DNA of 42,037 bases from an uncultured Oscillospiraceae bacterium (lineage in GTDB: Bacteria; Bacillota; Clostridia; Oscillospirales; Ruminococcaceae): NCBI GenBank assembly GCA_904384225.1, contig CAJFJV010000015.1, forward strand, positions 1-42,037, read 5' to 3'. Below are positions 23,457 through 32,476 of this stretch, piece by piece (the first letter of the stretch is position 1; every line of letters begins with the position of its first letter). The notes under the pieces were generated by a model, which was not told the origin of the DNA, made no database searches, and was given only the letters and a program-made list of their open reading frames with translations. A program made the translations under genes and the position numbers.

Positions 23457-24794
23457 TTGGCAAAGCATGTTGTTGCGGTGGTAGGACGGCCAAATGTCGG
23501 AAAATCCACCCTTTTTAATAAATTAATCGGACAGCGCCTTTCAATTGTCGAAGATACGCCCGGTGTAACACGTGACCGGATTTTCGCAGACTGTGAGTGG
23601 CTTGACCATACGTTTCTGCTGATAGATACCGGTGGAATTGAACCAAAATCCAACGACGTTATTCTGATTCAGATGCGGCGTCAGGCCCAGCTTGCCATTG
23701 AAAGCGCTGATGTTATTATTCTTGTAACCGATGTCCGCGAGGGTTTGACCGCATCGGATCGGAATGTAGCGGAGATGCTGCGTAAAAGCGGAAAGCCTGT
23801 AATCGTCGCGGTGAACAAATGCGATGCTATCGGGGAGCCGCCTGCGGAGTTTTATGAATTTTACAATCTTGGACTTGGCGAAGTTTTTCCTCTATCCGCT
23901 GCGCATGGTCACGGCACAGGTGATATATTAGACGCCGTACTTGAACATTTGCCCTCACAGGCAGATGGAGATGGCTACGATGAAGCATATACAAAGGTTG
24001 CTGTTATCGGCAAACCGAATGCTGGAAAATCTTCTCTCATTAACCGCTTGGCTGGAGAAGACCGAATGATCGTCTCCGATATAGCAGGCACTACTCGGGA
24101 TGCTGTAGATACTATTGTAGAAAACGAATTCGGAAAATATGTTTTTATCGATACCGCCGGTATCCGCCGTAAATCAAAGATACTGGAAAAGGTCGAACAC
24201 TACAGCGTGCTGCGCGCATATATGGCAGTGGAGCGCGCGGATGTCTGTGTTATCCTCATTGATGCGCTGGAGGGGTTTACGGAGCAGGATTCGAAGATTG
24301 CCGGATATGCCCATGAATCCGGTAAAGCTTGTGTCATCGCTGTCAACAAGTGGGACGCGGTGGAAAAGGACGACAAGACCATGCGTCAAATGAAGGAAAA
24401 ACTCGAAAAGGACTTCAGTTTCATGTCCTATGCGCCTATCGTATTTATTTCAGCGCTGACTGGTCAAAGGCTGCATACGTTGTTTCAAACCATCAACACC
24501 GTTAAAGCCAACAGTGAAGTGCGCATCACAACCGGACGCTTAAATGACCTGCTCGCCTATTGCACCGCGCGCGTACAGCCGCCCTCCGACAAAGGTAAGC
24601 GGTTAAAGATCTATTATATGACGCAGGCTTCCAACAAGCCGCCGACTTTTGTCTGCTTTGTCAACCGGGCAGACCTATTCCACTTTTCCTATCAGCGTTA
24701 TCTGGAAAACCAGATCCGGGAAACTTTCAGCCTAACCGGCACGCCAATCAAATTTATTATCAAAGAACGCAACAATAAAGATACCAAAGCATAA
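23457..24794 (+). CDS. der: Ribosome biogenesis GTPase Der
   Basis: A 445-residue tandem GTPase needed for 50S subunit assembly. Domain 1 has GRPNVGKSTLFN, DTPGVT and NKCD; domain 2 has GKPNAGKSSLIN, DTAGIR and NKWD; the C-terminal KH-like domain contains the family motif PPTFVCFVN. The start is TTG at 23457, set by AACGGAGG eight bases upstream and giving MAKHVVAVVGRPNVG; the open frame upstream is not translated. plsY follows by 13 bases, so the genes form one operon. Confidence 0.97.
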   Translation: MAKHVVAVVGRPNVGKSTLFNKLIGQRLSIVEDTPGVTRDRIFADCEWLDHTFLLIDTGGIEPKSNDVILIQMRRQAQLAIESADVIILVTDVREGLTASDRNVAEMLRKSGKPVIVAVNKCDAIGEPPAEFYEFYNLGLGEVFPLSAAHGHGTGDILDAVLEHLPSQADGDGYDEAYTKVAVIGKPNAGKSSLINRLAGEDRMIVSDIAGTTRDAVDTIVENEFGKYVFIDTAGIRRKSKILEKVEHYSVLRAYMAVERADVCVILIDALEGFTEQDSKIAGYAHESGKACVIAVNKWDAVEKDDKTMRQMKEKLEKDFSFMSYAPIVFISALTGQRLHTLFQTINTVKANSEVRITTGRLNDLLAYCTARVQPPSDKGKRLKIYYMTQASNKPPTFVCFVNRADLFHFSYQRYLENQIRETFSLTGTPIKFIIKERNNKDTKA

Positions 24795-24807
24795 GGAGAC
24801 AGCAGCC

Positions 24808-25470
24808 ATGGTCTGGAATACGGCATCAGTCCTCGTATTGATCGGAAGCATTCTGATCGCTTATCTGTTAGGCAGTGTAAATTTCGCTATTATCATTACA
24901 AAGCTTTTTAAAAAAGGCGATATCCGTGACTATGGCAGCGGCAATGCCGGTATGACGAACGTACTTCGTACTGTCGGGAAAGGTGCGGCGGCACTTACGC
25001 TGTTAGGCGATTTTTCAAAAGGAATCCTCTCTGTCTTAATTATGCGGCTCTTAATGTTCCTTTGCTGTGGAATAACGGATACTTCCCTTTTGGATTATAT
25101 TGTAGCGCTTGCCGCACTTATGGGCCATCTGTTTCCGGTATTTTACGGCTTCAAAGGCGGAAAAGGCATTTTGGTCTCTGCAGGTGCCATGCTTATTTTG
25201 AATCCTTGGTCTTTGCTGATTTGTCTTGCCGTCTTTTTGTTGTTTGCATGTCTGACGCGCTATATTTCAGCCGGTTCTATCGCGGCGGGTATTACCTATC
25301 CTTTCGGCGTAATGTTTACCACATGGCTTTCTTTTGGATATGTCCATTGGGCTGAAGCAGGGCTTGCCGCTTTGATTGGGCTGGTTGTCATCCTCATGCA
25401 CCATGCAAATATCAAGCGTCTTTTAAACGGCACAGAAAGCAAGGTTTCTTTTAAAAGCAAGAAGCCATGA
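24808..25470 (+). CDS. plsY: Glycerol-3-phosphate acyltransferase PlsY
   Basis: A 220-residue integral membrane enzyme that transfers an acyl group from acyl-phosphate to glycerol-3-phosphate, the first step of phospholipid synthesis. Motif 1 is GSGNAGMTNVLRTVGK, motif 2 is FYGFKGGKGI and motif 3 is HHANIKRLLNGTE; several hydrophobic helices surround them. It overlaps the next gene by four bases (ATGA), and gpsA, whose product makes its substrate, lies downstream. Confidence 0.96.
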   Translation: MVWNTASVLVLIGSILIAYLLGSVNFAIIITKLFKKGDIRDYGSGNAGMTNVLRTVGKGAAALTLLGDFSKGILSVLIMRLLMFLCCGITDTSLLDYIVALAALMGHLFPVFYGFKGGKGILVSAGAMLILNPWSLLICLAVFLLFACLTRYISAGSIAAGITYPFGVMFTTWLSFGYVHWAEAGLAALIGLVVILMHHANIKRLLNGTESKVSFKSKKP

Positions 25471-25988
25471 AAATAGCAATTTTAGGATACAGCGGAAGCG
25501 GAAAGTCCACTCTTGCCCGTTTGTTGGCGGCGCGTTTTTCCCTTCCCTGCCTCCATCTTGACGCAGTACATTGGTCTGCCGGTTGGAAGGGACGCAAAGC
25601 GCAAGAAGCACTTTCTATTGTCTCCCATTTCCTCTTACAAAATAAAAGCTGGGTCATCGATGGGAATTATCGCAATCTGTTGCAGCAGGAGCGCCTCGAC
25701 AGCGCAGACTTGATCCTCATTTTGCAATTCCCGCGTCTTGTTTGCCTGTATCGCGCATTTAAGCGGCTTTTTCGTTATAAAGGCAGGACGCGCCCCGACA
25801 TGGCGGAAGGATGCAATGAAAAAGTAGACGCTGAATTTATCCGATGGATTCTCTACAAAGGACGGAGTAAAGCTGTGAGGGATCATTATCGTAGAATCCG
25901 GCAGCAATATCCCGATAAAGTACAGACATTGAAAAGCAGCCGGCAGATAAAACAGTATTTCCCTTGCATTGCCGGATCAATTTCATAA
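25467..25988 (+). CDS. P-loop kinase-like protein (FlaR/topology-modulation type)
   Basis: A 173-residue P-loop NTPase of the adenylate-kinase-like group often named DNA topology modulation protein FlaR. Walker A is GYSGSGKSTLA (residues 7-17); LHLDAVHWSAGW (about 30) and VIDGNYRN (about 65) are typical of the group, as is the lid-like RYKGRTRPDMAEGC near 110. These proteins are probably small-molecule or nucleotide kinases; the topology name is historical. Its ATGA overlap with plsY and the 15-base gap to gpsA show translational coupling within the phospholipid block. This gene is not a usual member of that operon. Confidence 0.88.
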   Translation: MKIAILGYSGSGKSTLARLLAARFSLPCLHLDAVHWSAGWKGRKAQEALSIVSHFLLQNKSWVIDGNYRNLLQQERLDSADLILILQFPRLVCLYRAFKRLFRYKGRTRPDMAEGCNEKVDAEFIRWILYKGRSKAVRDHYRRIRQQYPDKVQTLKSSRQIKQYFPCIAGSIS

Positions 25989-26003
25989 GGAGGCCTTTTA
26001 CCT

Positions 26004-27026
26004 ATGGCGCGTATTCTGATTTTAGGCAGCGGCGGTTTTGGAATGTCGCTCGCAGTAATGCTGCATAAATATAACCACGACGTATGCGTATGGTCGAAAT
26101 TCCCACAGGAAATCGCAGATATTCGCCGATACGGTGAAAACCGCAAACTTTTACCTGGTGTGCCCATCGACCTATCTATCGAATTGACCAATAACGCCGC
26201 CGACGGCGCCAATGCGGATCTTGCCATTCTTGCCGTCCCTTCTTTCGCTGTACGGGAAACTGCCAAAACATTAGCCGGGATCATCCAGCCGGGAACCGTT
26301 GTTGCAAACGTTGCAAAAGGGTTTGAAGAATCCACCCATCTGCGTCTTAGCCAGGTTATTGCAGAAGAAATCCCGAATAATCCAATTGTTGTACTATCCG
26401 GCCCTTCCCACGCAGAGGAAATTGCACGCAATGTCCCCACCACGATAGTCGCTGCCTCTGCACTGCGTGAAAGCGCTGAATATGTACAGGATATTTTGAT
26501 GAACACGAATTTGCGCGTCTACGTCAACGATGATTTGATCGGTGTAGAACTTGGCGGAGCCTTAAAAAATATCATTGCGCTGTGTGCCGGCGTCTGTGAC
26601 GGGATGGAGCTCGGCGACAATGCAAAAGCCGCATTAATGACACGCGGGCTTGCAGAAATCGCGCGCTTAGGACTTGCTATGGGTGCAAAGGCTGATACGT
26701 TTACCGGTCTTACCGGGATGGGTGATCTGATTGTAACTTGTACGAGTATGCATTCACGGAACCGGCGCTGCGGTATCTTTATCGGGCAGGGTATTCCGGC
26801 TAAAGAGGCGGTTGAGCGTGTAGGCATGACAGTCGAAGGCTGTTCAGCTGCCCGCACAGCAAAAGAGCTGAGCCGTGAATATCATGTGGAGATGCCTATT
26901 ACGGATGAGCTTTGCTGCGTCTTGGATGGAAAAAAGACAGCGTGGCAAGCGCTTTCTGATCTGATGGGGCGGCCGCGCCGTCATGAAAATGAAGAGGTTT
27001 GGATGCGTGAAAACGTAAGAAGATAA
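26004..27026 (+). CDS. gpsA: Glycerol-3-phosphate dehydrogenase [NAD(P)+]
   Basis: A 340-residue GpsA that reduces dihydroxyacetone phosphate to sn-glycerol-3-phosphate for phospholipid synthesis. The N-terminal Rossmann motif is GSGGFGMSLA; VLSGPSHAEE and the catalytic Lys in LGGALKNIIALCAGVCDG (about 190) match the family, and TGMGDLIVTCTS and GRPRRHENE close the C-terminal helical domain. AAGGAGG precedes the ATG. It is in operon with der, plsY and the kinase. Confidence 0.97.
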   Translation: MARILILGSGGFGMSLAVMLHKYNHDVCVWSKFPQEIADIRRYGENRKLLPGVPIDLSIELTNNAADGANADLAILAVPSFAVRETAKTLAGIIQPGTVVANVAKGFEESTHLRLSQVIAEEIPNNPIVVLSGPSHAEEIARNVPTTIVAASALRESAEYVQDILMNTNLRVYVNDDLIGVELGGALKNIIALCAGVCDGMELGDNAKAALMTRGLAEIARLGLAMGAKADTFTGLTGMGDLIVTCTSMHSRNRRCGIFIGQGIPAKEAVERVGMTVEGCSAARTAKELSREYHVEMPITDELCCVLDGKKTAWQALSDLMGRPRRHENEEVWMRENVRR

Positions 27027-27034
27027 ACGGCATC

Positions 27035-27069
27035 CCTATCTGAAGCGGATGAATCCCGGTTCAGATAGG
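27035..27069 (+). other. Hairpin between gpsA and nadE
   Basis: CCTATCTGAA and TTCAGATAGG form a perfect ten-base-pair stem with a 15-base loop. There is no T-tract, so it is more likely an RNA processing or stability element than a terminator. Confidence 0.5.
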
Positions 27070-27115
27070 ACTTAGCGGTATATCGCCAATTCGCTGGACA
27101 AAGGAAGGAAAAAAC

Positions 27116-29059
27116 ATGTTTGACGGATTTATCAAAGTCGCCTGCGCTACACCGGAAATTGTAGTAGCGGACTGCGCGCATAATACTCAGAAAACGATTC
27201 ATTTAATGAAAGAGGCTGCTGCGGCAGGGATCAAATTGCTTGTCTTTCCGGAATTAGGCCTAACAGGTTATACCTGCGGCGACCTGTTTTTCCAATCCGC
27301 ACTTTTAAAAGCCGTAGAATGCGCATTGCTTGAAATTATGGATGCAAGCGAAAATATGGATATGATAACCGTGGTAGGCATACCGTTTGCCAATAATCAT
27401 AAGCTATACAACTGTGCCGCCGTGGTATCGGACGGACGGCTCTTAGGGCTTGTACCCAAAACGCATCTTCCAAATTATAACGAATTTTATGAGCGGAGGC
27501 AGTTTACTCCGGCGCCGGACGGGACAGAGTTGGTTGCGTTCAACGGGGACACAATCCCCTTTGGTACCGATCTGCTTTTTTCGTGCAGCGATATACCGGA
27601 ATTCACTTTCGCATGTGAAATCTGTGAGGATCTCTGGGCGCCCTGCCCGCCCTCTATACGCCATACATTGGCGGGCGCTACCGTTATCGCAAACCTTTCA
27701 GCGAGCGATGAACTTGTAGGAAAGGCTGCCTACCGGCGCGCACTGGTCGCAGGACAGTCTGCGCGGCTTGTCTGCGCTTATCTCTATTCCGATGCCGGCG
27801 AAGGGGAATCCACCACAGATATGACATTTGCCGCACATAATCTGATTGCAGAAAATGGTACAGTTTTAAAGGAGAGCCGTTATCAGACTGACGAACTGCT
27901 TATCACGGAAATTGACGTACAGCGCCTTGCAGCAGAACGGCGCAAGATAACAACCTATCCGGCTGCAGACGATGGATCACATCTCACCGTTTCCTTTTCT
28001 CTGACATCTGCCAAAACCTCTCTGACTCGCTTCGTTCCTTGCACGCCTTTTATTCCTGCATCTCAAAACGATCGAGAAGCAGTTTGCGAGGATATCCTTG
28101 CCATCCAAACAGCGGGGCTTAAAAAGCGCCTCTCCCATTCACGCGCCAAAACAGCCGTGGTCGGCATTTCCGGAGGGCTAGATTCTGCTCTGGCACTTTT
28201 AGTCTGCGTACGTGCAATAGATGCGCTGGGAAGGCCGCGCACAGATATCCATGCGGTGACAATGCCATGCTTTGGTACTACACCGCGTACCCGTTCGAAT
28301 GCGCAGACGCTGTGTGAAGAGCTTGGCGTGACATTTTCCTGTGTAGACATCAAAAAAGCAGTAGATCAGCATTTTGCAGATATCGGCCACAATCCTAACC
28401 AACATGATGTAACTTTTGAAAATGCGCAGGCACGTGAACGCACCCAAATTCTGATGGATATTGCAAACCAAAACGGCGGGCTGGTAGTAGGCACAGGTGA
28501 CCTATCAGAGCTTGCGCTGGGGTGGGCAACTTACAATGGGGATCATATGTCGATGTACGCAGTCAACGCTTCTGTCCCCAAAACGCTGGTCCGATATCTT
28601 GTAGCATACGAGGCGGCACGTTTTGCTCCATCCGCTTTGGACGAAGTGCTCCGCGATATATTGGACACACCGGTCAGCCCGGAGCTCCTTCCGCCAAATG
28701 AAGGGGAAATTGCCCAAAAAACAGAAGACCTTGTCGGACCGTATGAACTGCATGACTTTTTTCTCTATTATGGTATTCGATGGGCTTTTTCTCCAGCAAA
28801 AGTCTTCCGTTTGGCCTGTCATGCCTTTAACGGAATCTATCAACGCCCGGTAATCCTCTATTGGCTTGAAACCTTTTATCGCCGCTTCTTCGCCCAGCAA
28901 TTCAAGCGCTCCTGCCTTCCAGACGGGCCGAAAGTTGGCTCGGCCTCCCTTTCTCCGCGCGGTGATTGGCGGATGCCGAGCGATGCTTCTGCTGCCATGT
29001 GGCAGAGTGAGATTGAACTGCTGAAAGAAGCGGAATCATCAAACAAGGATATCAAATGA
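27116..29059 (+). CDS. nadE: Glutamine-dependent NAD+ synthetase
   Basis: A 647-residue two-domain NAD synthase. The N-terminal nitrilase/glutaminase domain (about 1-290) carries the Glu in FPELGLTGY, the Lys in PKTHLPNYNEFYERRQF and the Cys in CEICEDLW (about 176). The C-terminal synthetase domain has the pyrophosphate loop GISGGLDSALAL (about 350), GTGDLSELALGW and the ATP-binding segment around MYAVNASVPKT. It converts deamido-NAD to NAD+ with glutamine as ammonia source. GGAAGG precedes the ATG. It is the last gene of the block and is followed by a terminator. Confidence 0.97.
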   Translation: MFDGFIKVACATPEIVVADCAHNTQKTIHLMKEAAAAGIKLLVFPELGLTGYTCGDLFFQSALLKAVECALLEIMDASENMDMITVVGIPFANNHKLYNCAAVVSDGRLLGLVPKTHLPNYNEFYERRQFTPAPDGTELVAFNGDTIPFGTDLLFSCSDIPEFTFACEICEDLWAPCPPSIRHTLAGATVIANLSASDELVGKAAYRRALVAGQSARLVCAYLYSDAGEGESTTDMTFAAHNLIAENGTVLKESRYQTDELLITEIDVQRLAAERRKITTYPAADDGSHLTVSFSLTSAKTSLTRFVPCTPFIPASQNDREAVCEDILAIQTAGLKKRLSHSRAKTAVVGISGGLDSALALLVCVRAIDALGRPRTDIHAVTMPCFGTTPRTRSNAQTLCEELGVTFSCVDIKKAVDQHFADIGHNPNQHDVTFENAQARERTQILMDIANQNGGLVVGTGDLSELALGWATYNGDHMSMYAVNASVPKTLVRYLVAYEAARFAPSALDEVLRDILDTPVSPELLPPNEGEIAQKTEDLVGPYELHDFFLYYGIRWAFSPAKVFRLACHAFNGIYQRPVILYWLETFYRRFFAQQFKRSCLPDGPKVGSASLSPRGDWRMPSDASAAMWQSEIELLKEAESSNKDIK

Positions 29060-29132
29060 AACTTAAACCAATCTGAGCAAACGATGCGCCGGACATTACA
29101 CTGTCGTTCGCCTTTTTCCGGCGTGGCAAGAA

Positions 29133-29171
29133 AAAAAGCCAGTCTTTCTAAAAAAGAAAGGCTGGCTTTTT
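29133..29171 (+). terminator. Terminator of nadE
   Basis: A 17-base-pair stem with one G-T pair, from AAAAAGCCAG to CTGGCTTTTT. It is followed by a second hairpin near 29228-29267 (AAACGAGCAAATGG with CCGTTTGCTTGTTT). Confidence 0.88.
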
Positions 29172-29288
29172 CCCTCCTGCCGAATAAGGAGGTTAAGAGA
29201 GGAGGAAAACCGGGCATAAGGAAAGGGAAACGAGCAAATGGATTTTTTCCGTTTGCTTGTTTCTATGTTCAATAAGTGAAAATTTATT

Positions 29289-30008
29289 TTATGCGCTTCT
29301 CTTCTTCATTAAAATCACCCACATATAATCTTTTCCAAACACATCAAAGTTGTCTGTTTCTTTCATTTTTCTAAATTCACAAATATCAAAATAAAAGCCC
29401 AGGATAGTTTTTATCTTATATTCCGAAAATCCCAATCCGCCATGCATAGAATAATCTCTATACACATCATAATCTGTTATATTCGCACCACCATCCAAAT
29501 TGAAACATGTCATTAAATAATATCCGTCATTTTTTAATAATCTTTCGATTTTCTTTAAATAAAGCTCTCTTTGATGCGGCTTTATATGATGAAAGCATCC
29601 GCTGTCAAGAATTAAATCAAAGCTTTGATCTTCTGCTTCAAATTCGAATAACGATTCCGTTTTGAAACATGGGAGATTTTTATTGTCGCAAGCAATTTTG
29701 TTTGCCCATTCTATTGACTCTGATGAAATATCAATCCCCGTTGCATCAAAACCTTGTTTTGATAAATATCTTGTATTTCTTCCGTTTCCGCAGCCAATAT
29801 CCAAAGCTTTGCCTTTATGAAATATATTTGAATCGCAAAAAGAAATTAAATCTTCATCTGGTATATCTTTAAAAAAGGGAACAGGACGGGTTCTGCTTGA
29901 ATAGAAATGATTCCACCATTCACTATCTCTTTTTTCAAGTATTTCATCGAGCATTTTAAAAACATCGTCTGACGATATCATAATTTCCCTATCCACATTT
30001 GTACGCAT
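29289..30008 (-). CDS. Class I SAM-dependent methyltransferase, AT-rich
   Basis: A 239-residue methyltransferase with the SAM-binding motif ALDIGCGNGRNTRYL (about 68-82) and the acidic loop TGIDIS (about 91-96). LILDSGCFHHI (about 132) matches motif IV of small-molecule methyltransferases related to thiopurine/tellurite types. Base composition is clearly more AT-rich than in the neighbours, with many AAT, AAA and TTT codons, which suggests recent acquisition. It has its own extended -10 promoter. AGGTGG precedes the ATG; a second in-frame ATG at 29981 is possible. The substrate is unknown. Confidence 0.82.
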   Translation of the reverse strand: MRTNVDREIMISSDDVFKMLDEILEKRDSEWWNHFYSSRTRPVPFFKDIPDEDLISFCDSNIFHKGKALDIGCGNGRNTRYLSKQGFDATGIDISSESIEWANKIACDNKNLPCFKTESLFEFEAEDQSFDLILDSGCFHHIKPHQRELYLKKIERLLKNDGYYLMTCFNLDGGANITDYDVYRDYSMHGGLGFSEYKIKTILGFYFDICEFRKMKETDNFDVFGKDYMWVILMKKRSA

Positions 30009-30071
30009 AGCAAATCCACCTATTCCTTCCCTCTCAATACTAAACGGTACTCTATCGATTTTATTGTTTTT

Positions 30072-30080
30072 ATTATATCA
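30072..30080 (-). promoter_or_regulatory. Extended -10 promoter of the methyltransferase gene
   Basis: On the minus strand TGATATAAT, about 64 bases before the start codon, in very AT-rich DNA. Confidence 0.5.
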
Positions 30081-30494
30081 TATTTAAATACATTTTTCTA
30101 TGATTTTTGTGTACAAGTAATATTATCGGCAATTCTTTTGAGTGGAATTTCTCCACTGTTTACAATACATTTATTCTTTCTTTATTTTAGAATTTTTAAT
30201 TGAAAGATCTGTTTTCCAGCATACTGATAATAGAAGGCAAAGTCTTCAATAAATCAGACAGAAACTAGATAGAAAACCATGGAAAAAAAGATCTTTTCAC
30301 GGAGACAAAGAACATTGGAATCCGGCGGAAAGGACGGAAGATGAAAATAGCTTTACACACAAGATATTGGCCGTTTACTTCAATTACATCGGAATGATAC
30401 AGTAAACGGAAGGCATATCCAAAGATACGCCTTCCGTTACAAGCCAACTATACGTTCTTAGTAAGCCGGAGCTTTATTTCCTACTGTTTTTTCT
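30081..30494. other. AT-rich gap between the methyltransferase and DUF368 genes
   Basis: No supported gene. It contains a strong hairpin, GTAAACGGAAGGC (30402-30414) with GCCTTCCGTTAC (30429-30440), near the end of the DUF368 gene but without a T-tract. The arm AGTAAACGG (30401-30409) can also pair with CCGTTTACT at 30371-30379. Minus-strand frames here are short and lack a ribosome binding site; the DNA may be the flank of an acquired segment. Confidence 0.5.
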
Positions 30495-31346
30495 TTAGTC
30501 CGGCACGCTTACGCGGCTATTCAGTTTATCCAAAACAAGAGCCGCCGCAACACCGCCCACAAGGCAGACAGTGTTGATGATACCGGAGGAAATGCTTGAA
30601 ACAAAGCTTGCATAAGGGATGATGGGCAATGTCGCCGCAATGACGATACCGATAATCGCGTGGGAAATCGTCGAATAGTAGCGGTTTAACAGATAATTGA
30701 CAAGCCGTGCGAACAGGATCACCGTGACGAGCGCACCAATCCCGCCGGGGATCAAGACGGAAAAATCAAAGTTTCCAATCCCATCTATAAACGGCGTATA
30801 TAATCCAAGCGGCATTAGTAAAGTAGAAAAGCTCATACCGGGGGCAATGATGCTCAACGCAAGGCAAAAGCCACAGAATAGATACCAGCCCACATTCGGC
30901 GTAATGGTGACAGAGACAAATTGAAGCGTAAGAAGCAAAGCCAAAACGATTACAAAAGCAACGCCTAACGCAATATAATCCTTTCCGGAGACGCCTTTTT
31001 TCCGGCTTTCACGGAAAAGAGAAGGAAGCATTCCCAAAATCAAACCCACAAATACACAAACAGACGCATCGGGATAACGATTTAAAAGAAAGCCTAAAAT
31101 TTTGGCCACGCCTAAAAAGCCGATCACCAGCCCTATTAGGACAGGCAGTAGCATGCGGGCGTGTTTTTTCAGCGCCTTAAAAGGATTTGACAAAAGCTCC
31201 ATAATCGGTTTATAAATACCGAAAACTACACAGAGCACGCCGCCGGAAATACCGGGCAATACTGCCCCCAGCCCAATTAGGGCCCCCTGAAACAGGCGGA
31301 TCAGAAACAATTTAAGGGAGAAGCCTGCAGCTTGTCCGTTTTCCAT
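30495..31346 (-). CDS. DUF368 family membrane protein
   Basis: A 283-residue protein with about eight transmembrane helices and the family signature GALIGLGAVLPGISGGVLCVVFGIY near the N-terminus and IIAPGMSFSTLLMPLGLY in the middle. The two halves both contain a PG-S-G or PGMS turn, suggesting an internal repeat, as in related flippase-like families; DUF368 members are linked to undecaprenyl phosphate transport in some bacteria. AAGGAGG precedes the ATG. Confidence 0.92.
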   Translation of the reverse strand: MENGQAAGFSLKLFLIRLFQGALIGLGAVLPGISGGVLCVVFGIYKPIMELLSNPFKALKKHARMLLPVLIGLVIGFLGVAKILGFLLNRYPDASVCVFVGLILGMLPSLFRESRKKGVSGKDYIALGVAFVIVLALLLTLQFVSVTITPNVGWYLFCGFCLALSIIAPGMSFSTLLMPLGLYTPFIDGIGNFDFSVLIPGGIGALVTVILFARLVNYLLNRYYSTISHAIIGIVIAATLPIIPYASFVSSISSGIINTVCLVGGVAAALVLDKLNSRVSVPD

Positions 31347-31497
31347 GATAGAGTCCTCCTTGTCGTGGTGCCTTTTAGATCAGTATAGGTCATCTTAGCA
31401 CGTTTATTAGCATACCAGAAAGCAAGTCTTTTGTAAAGGCGCATTTCCTCCCCTTATAAAAGCCCCTTAAGGCCTCATTCCTTTTTTTCTGCTTTTG

Positions 31498-31506
31498 TGA
31501 TATAAT
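31498..31506 (+). promoter_or_regulatory. Extended -10 promoter of the hydrolase-reductase operon
   Basis: TGATATAAT with a poor -35 (TTCCTT). It gives an untranslated leader of about 115 bases before the first gene. Confidence 0.6.
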
Positions 31507-31626
31507 ACGGATATTTAATAAACCAAAGCAGAATGCAGATGAGATGCCACGCAGCATAATAGTATGGTAAGCATTGATGCAGCAAGCCGGGACAGCATAT
31601 TAGCATACAAAAGAGGATGAATAGAA

Positions 31627-32388
31627 ATGGAAAAGTGGTTTACGATAGAAAAAATAAGACCGGATACTTATGCTATCAGTGAATACCGCCATTGGGAGGA
31701 GACGCATTGCTATCTATTGTGCGGCACAAAGCGAAGTCTTTTGATCGATACCGGTTTGGGTATTCAGGATATTTCACAGACGGTTTCTCTGCTGACCGAC
31801 AAGCCGGTAACGGCAATCCCAACACACATCCACTGGGATCACATTGGCGGCCTTGCACATTATCCTGACTTTTATGCACATGAGGCTGAAATCAACTGGC
31901 TGACCGGAGGATTCCCTCAGCCCACCGAGACAGTACGAAAATTTGTTACCGAGCGATGCCGCCTACCGGACGGTTTTAACATAAAGAACTATACAATTTT
32001 TCAGGGCATGCCATCTAAAATTTTGCACGGCGGCGAAAGGATCGATTTGGGAGACCGGTTTATTAAGGTGCTGCACACACCGGGACATTCTCCGGGGCAT
32101 CTGTGTTTTTGGGATGAAACAGATAGTACGCTGTATACAGGTGATCTTGTTTATCACGGCGTATTGGATGCATGGTTTCCTTCCACCGATCCAGAAGCCT
32201 ACCTGCATTCTCTTGAAACCATTGCTGCACTTCCCGCAAAGCAAGTATTTCCAGCACATCACGACCTTTATTTAAGACCAGAATTTTCTGCCTGCGTATA
32301 TGACGCATTCCTATGCCTAAAAAAGATGGGTAAACTGCATCACGGCAGCGGGACGTACCGCTACGACGGTTTTTCTGTACGACTGTAG
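31627..32388 (+). CDS. MBL-fold metallo-hydrolase (glyoxalase II-like)
   Basis: A 253-residue metallo-beta-lactamase-fold protein. The metal site starts with PTHIHWDHIGG (about 61-71, HxHxDH), then HTPGHSPGHLCF (about 141), YTGDLVYHG (about 161) and FPAHHD near 205. AGAGGA precedes the ATG. No signal peptide. The group includes glyoxalase II and many thioester or lactone hydrolases; the substrate is unknown. It is the first gene of a run that continues into a second, unrelated MBL-fold gene 88 bases on. Confidence 0.88.
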   Translation: MEKWFTIEKIRPDTYAISEYRHWEETHCYLLCGTKRSLLIDTGLGIQDISQTVSLLTDKPVTAIPTHIHWDHIGGLAHYPDFYAHEAEINWLTGGFPQPTETVRKFVTERCRLPDGFNIKNYTIFQGMPSKILHGGERIDLGDRFIKVLHTPGHSPGHLCFWDETDSTLYTGDLVYHGVLDAWFPSTDPEAYLHSLETIAALPAKQVFPAHHDLYLRPEFSACVYDAFLCLKKMGKLHHGSGTYRYDGFSVRL

Positions 32389-32476
32389 CAATCAGGTTCT
32401 CAAATGAATGCAGATGCATATGTACAGCTATCCCACAAAAGGAACATTAAAGCTTATCCCCGAAGGAGGTTTTCCC

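Noticed and set aside
30265-30447. Minus-strand 60-codon frame next to the DUF368 gene
   Set aside because: It runs through a strong hairpin, has no ribosome binding site and no recognisable features.
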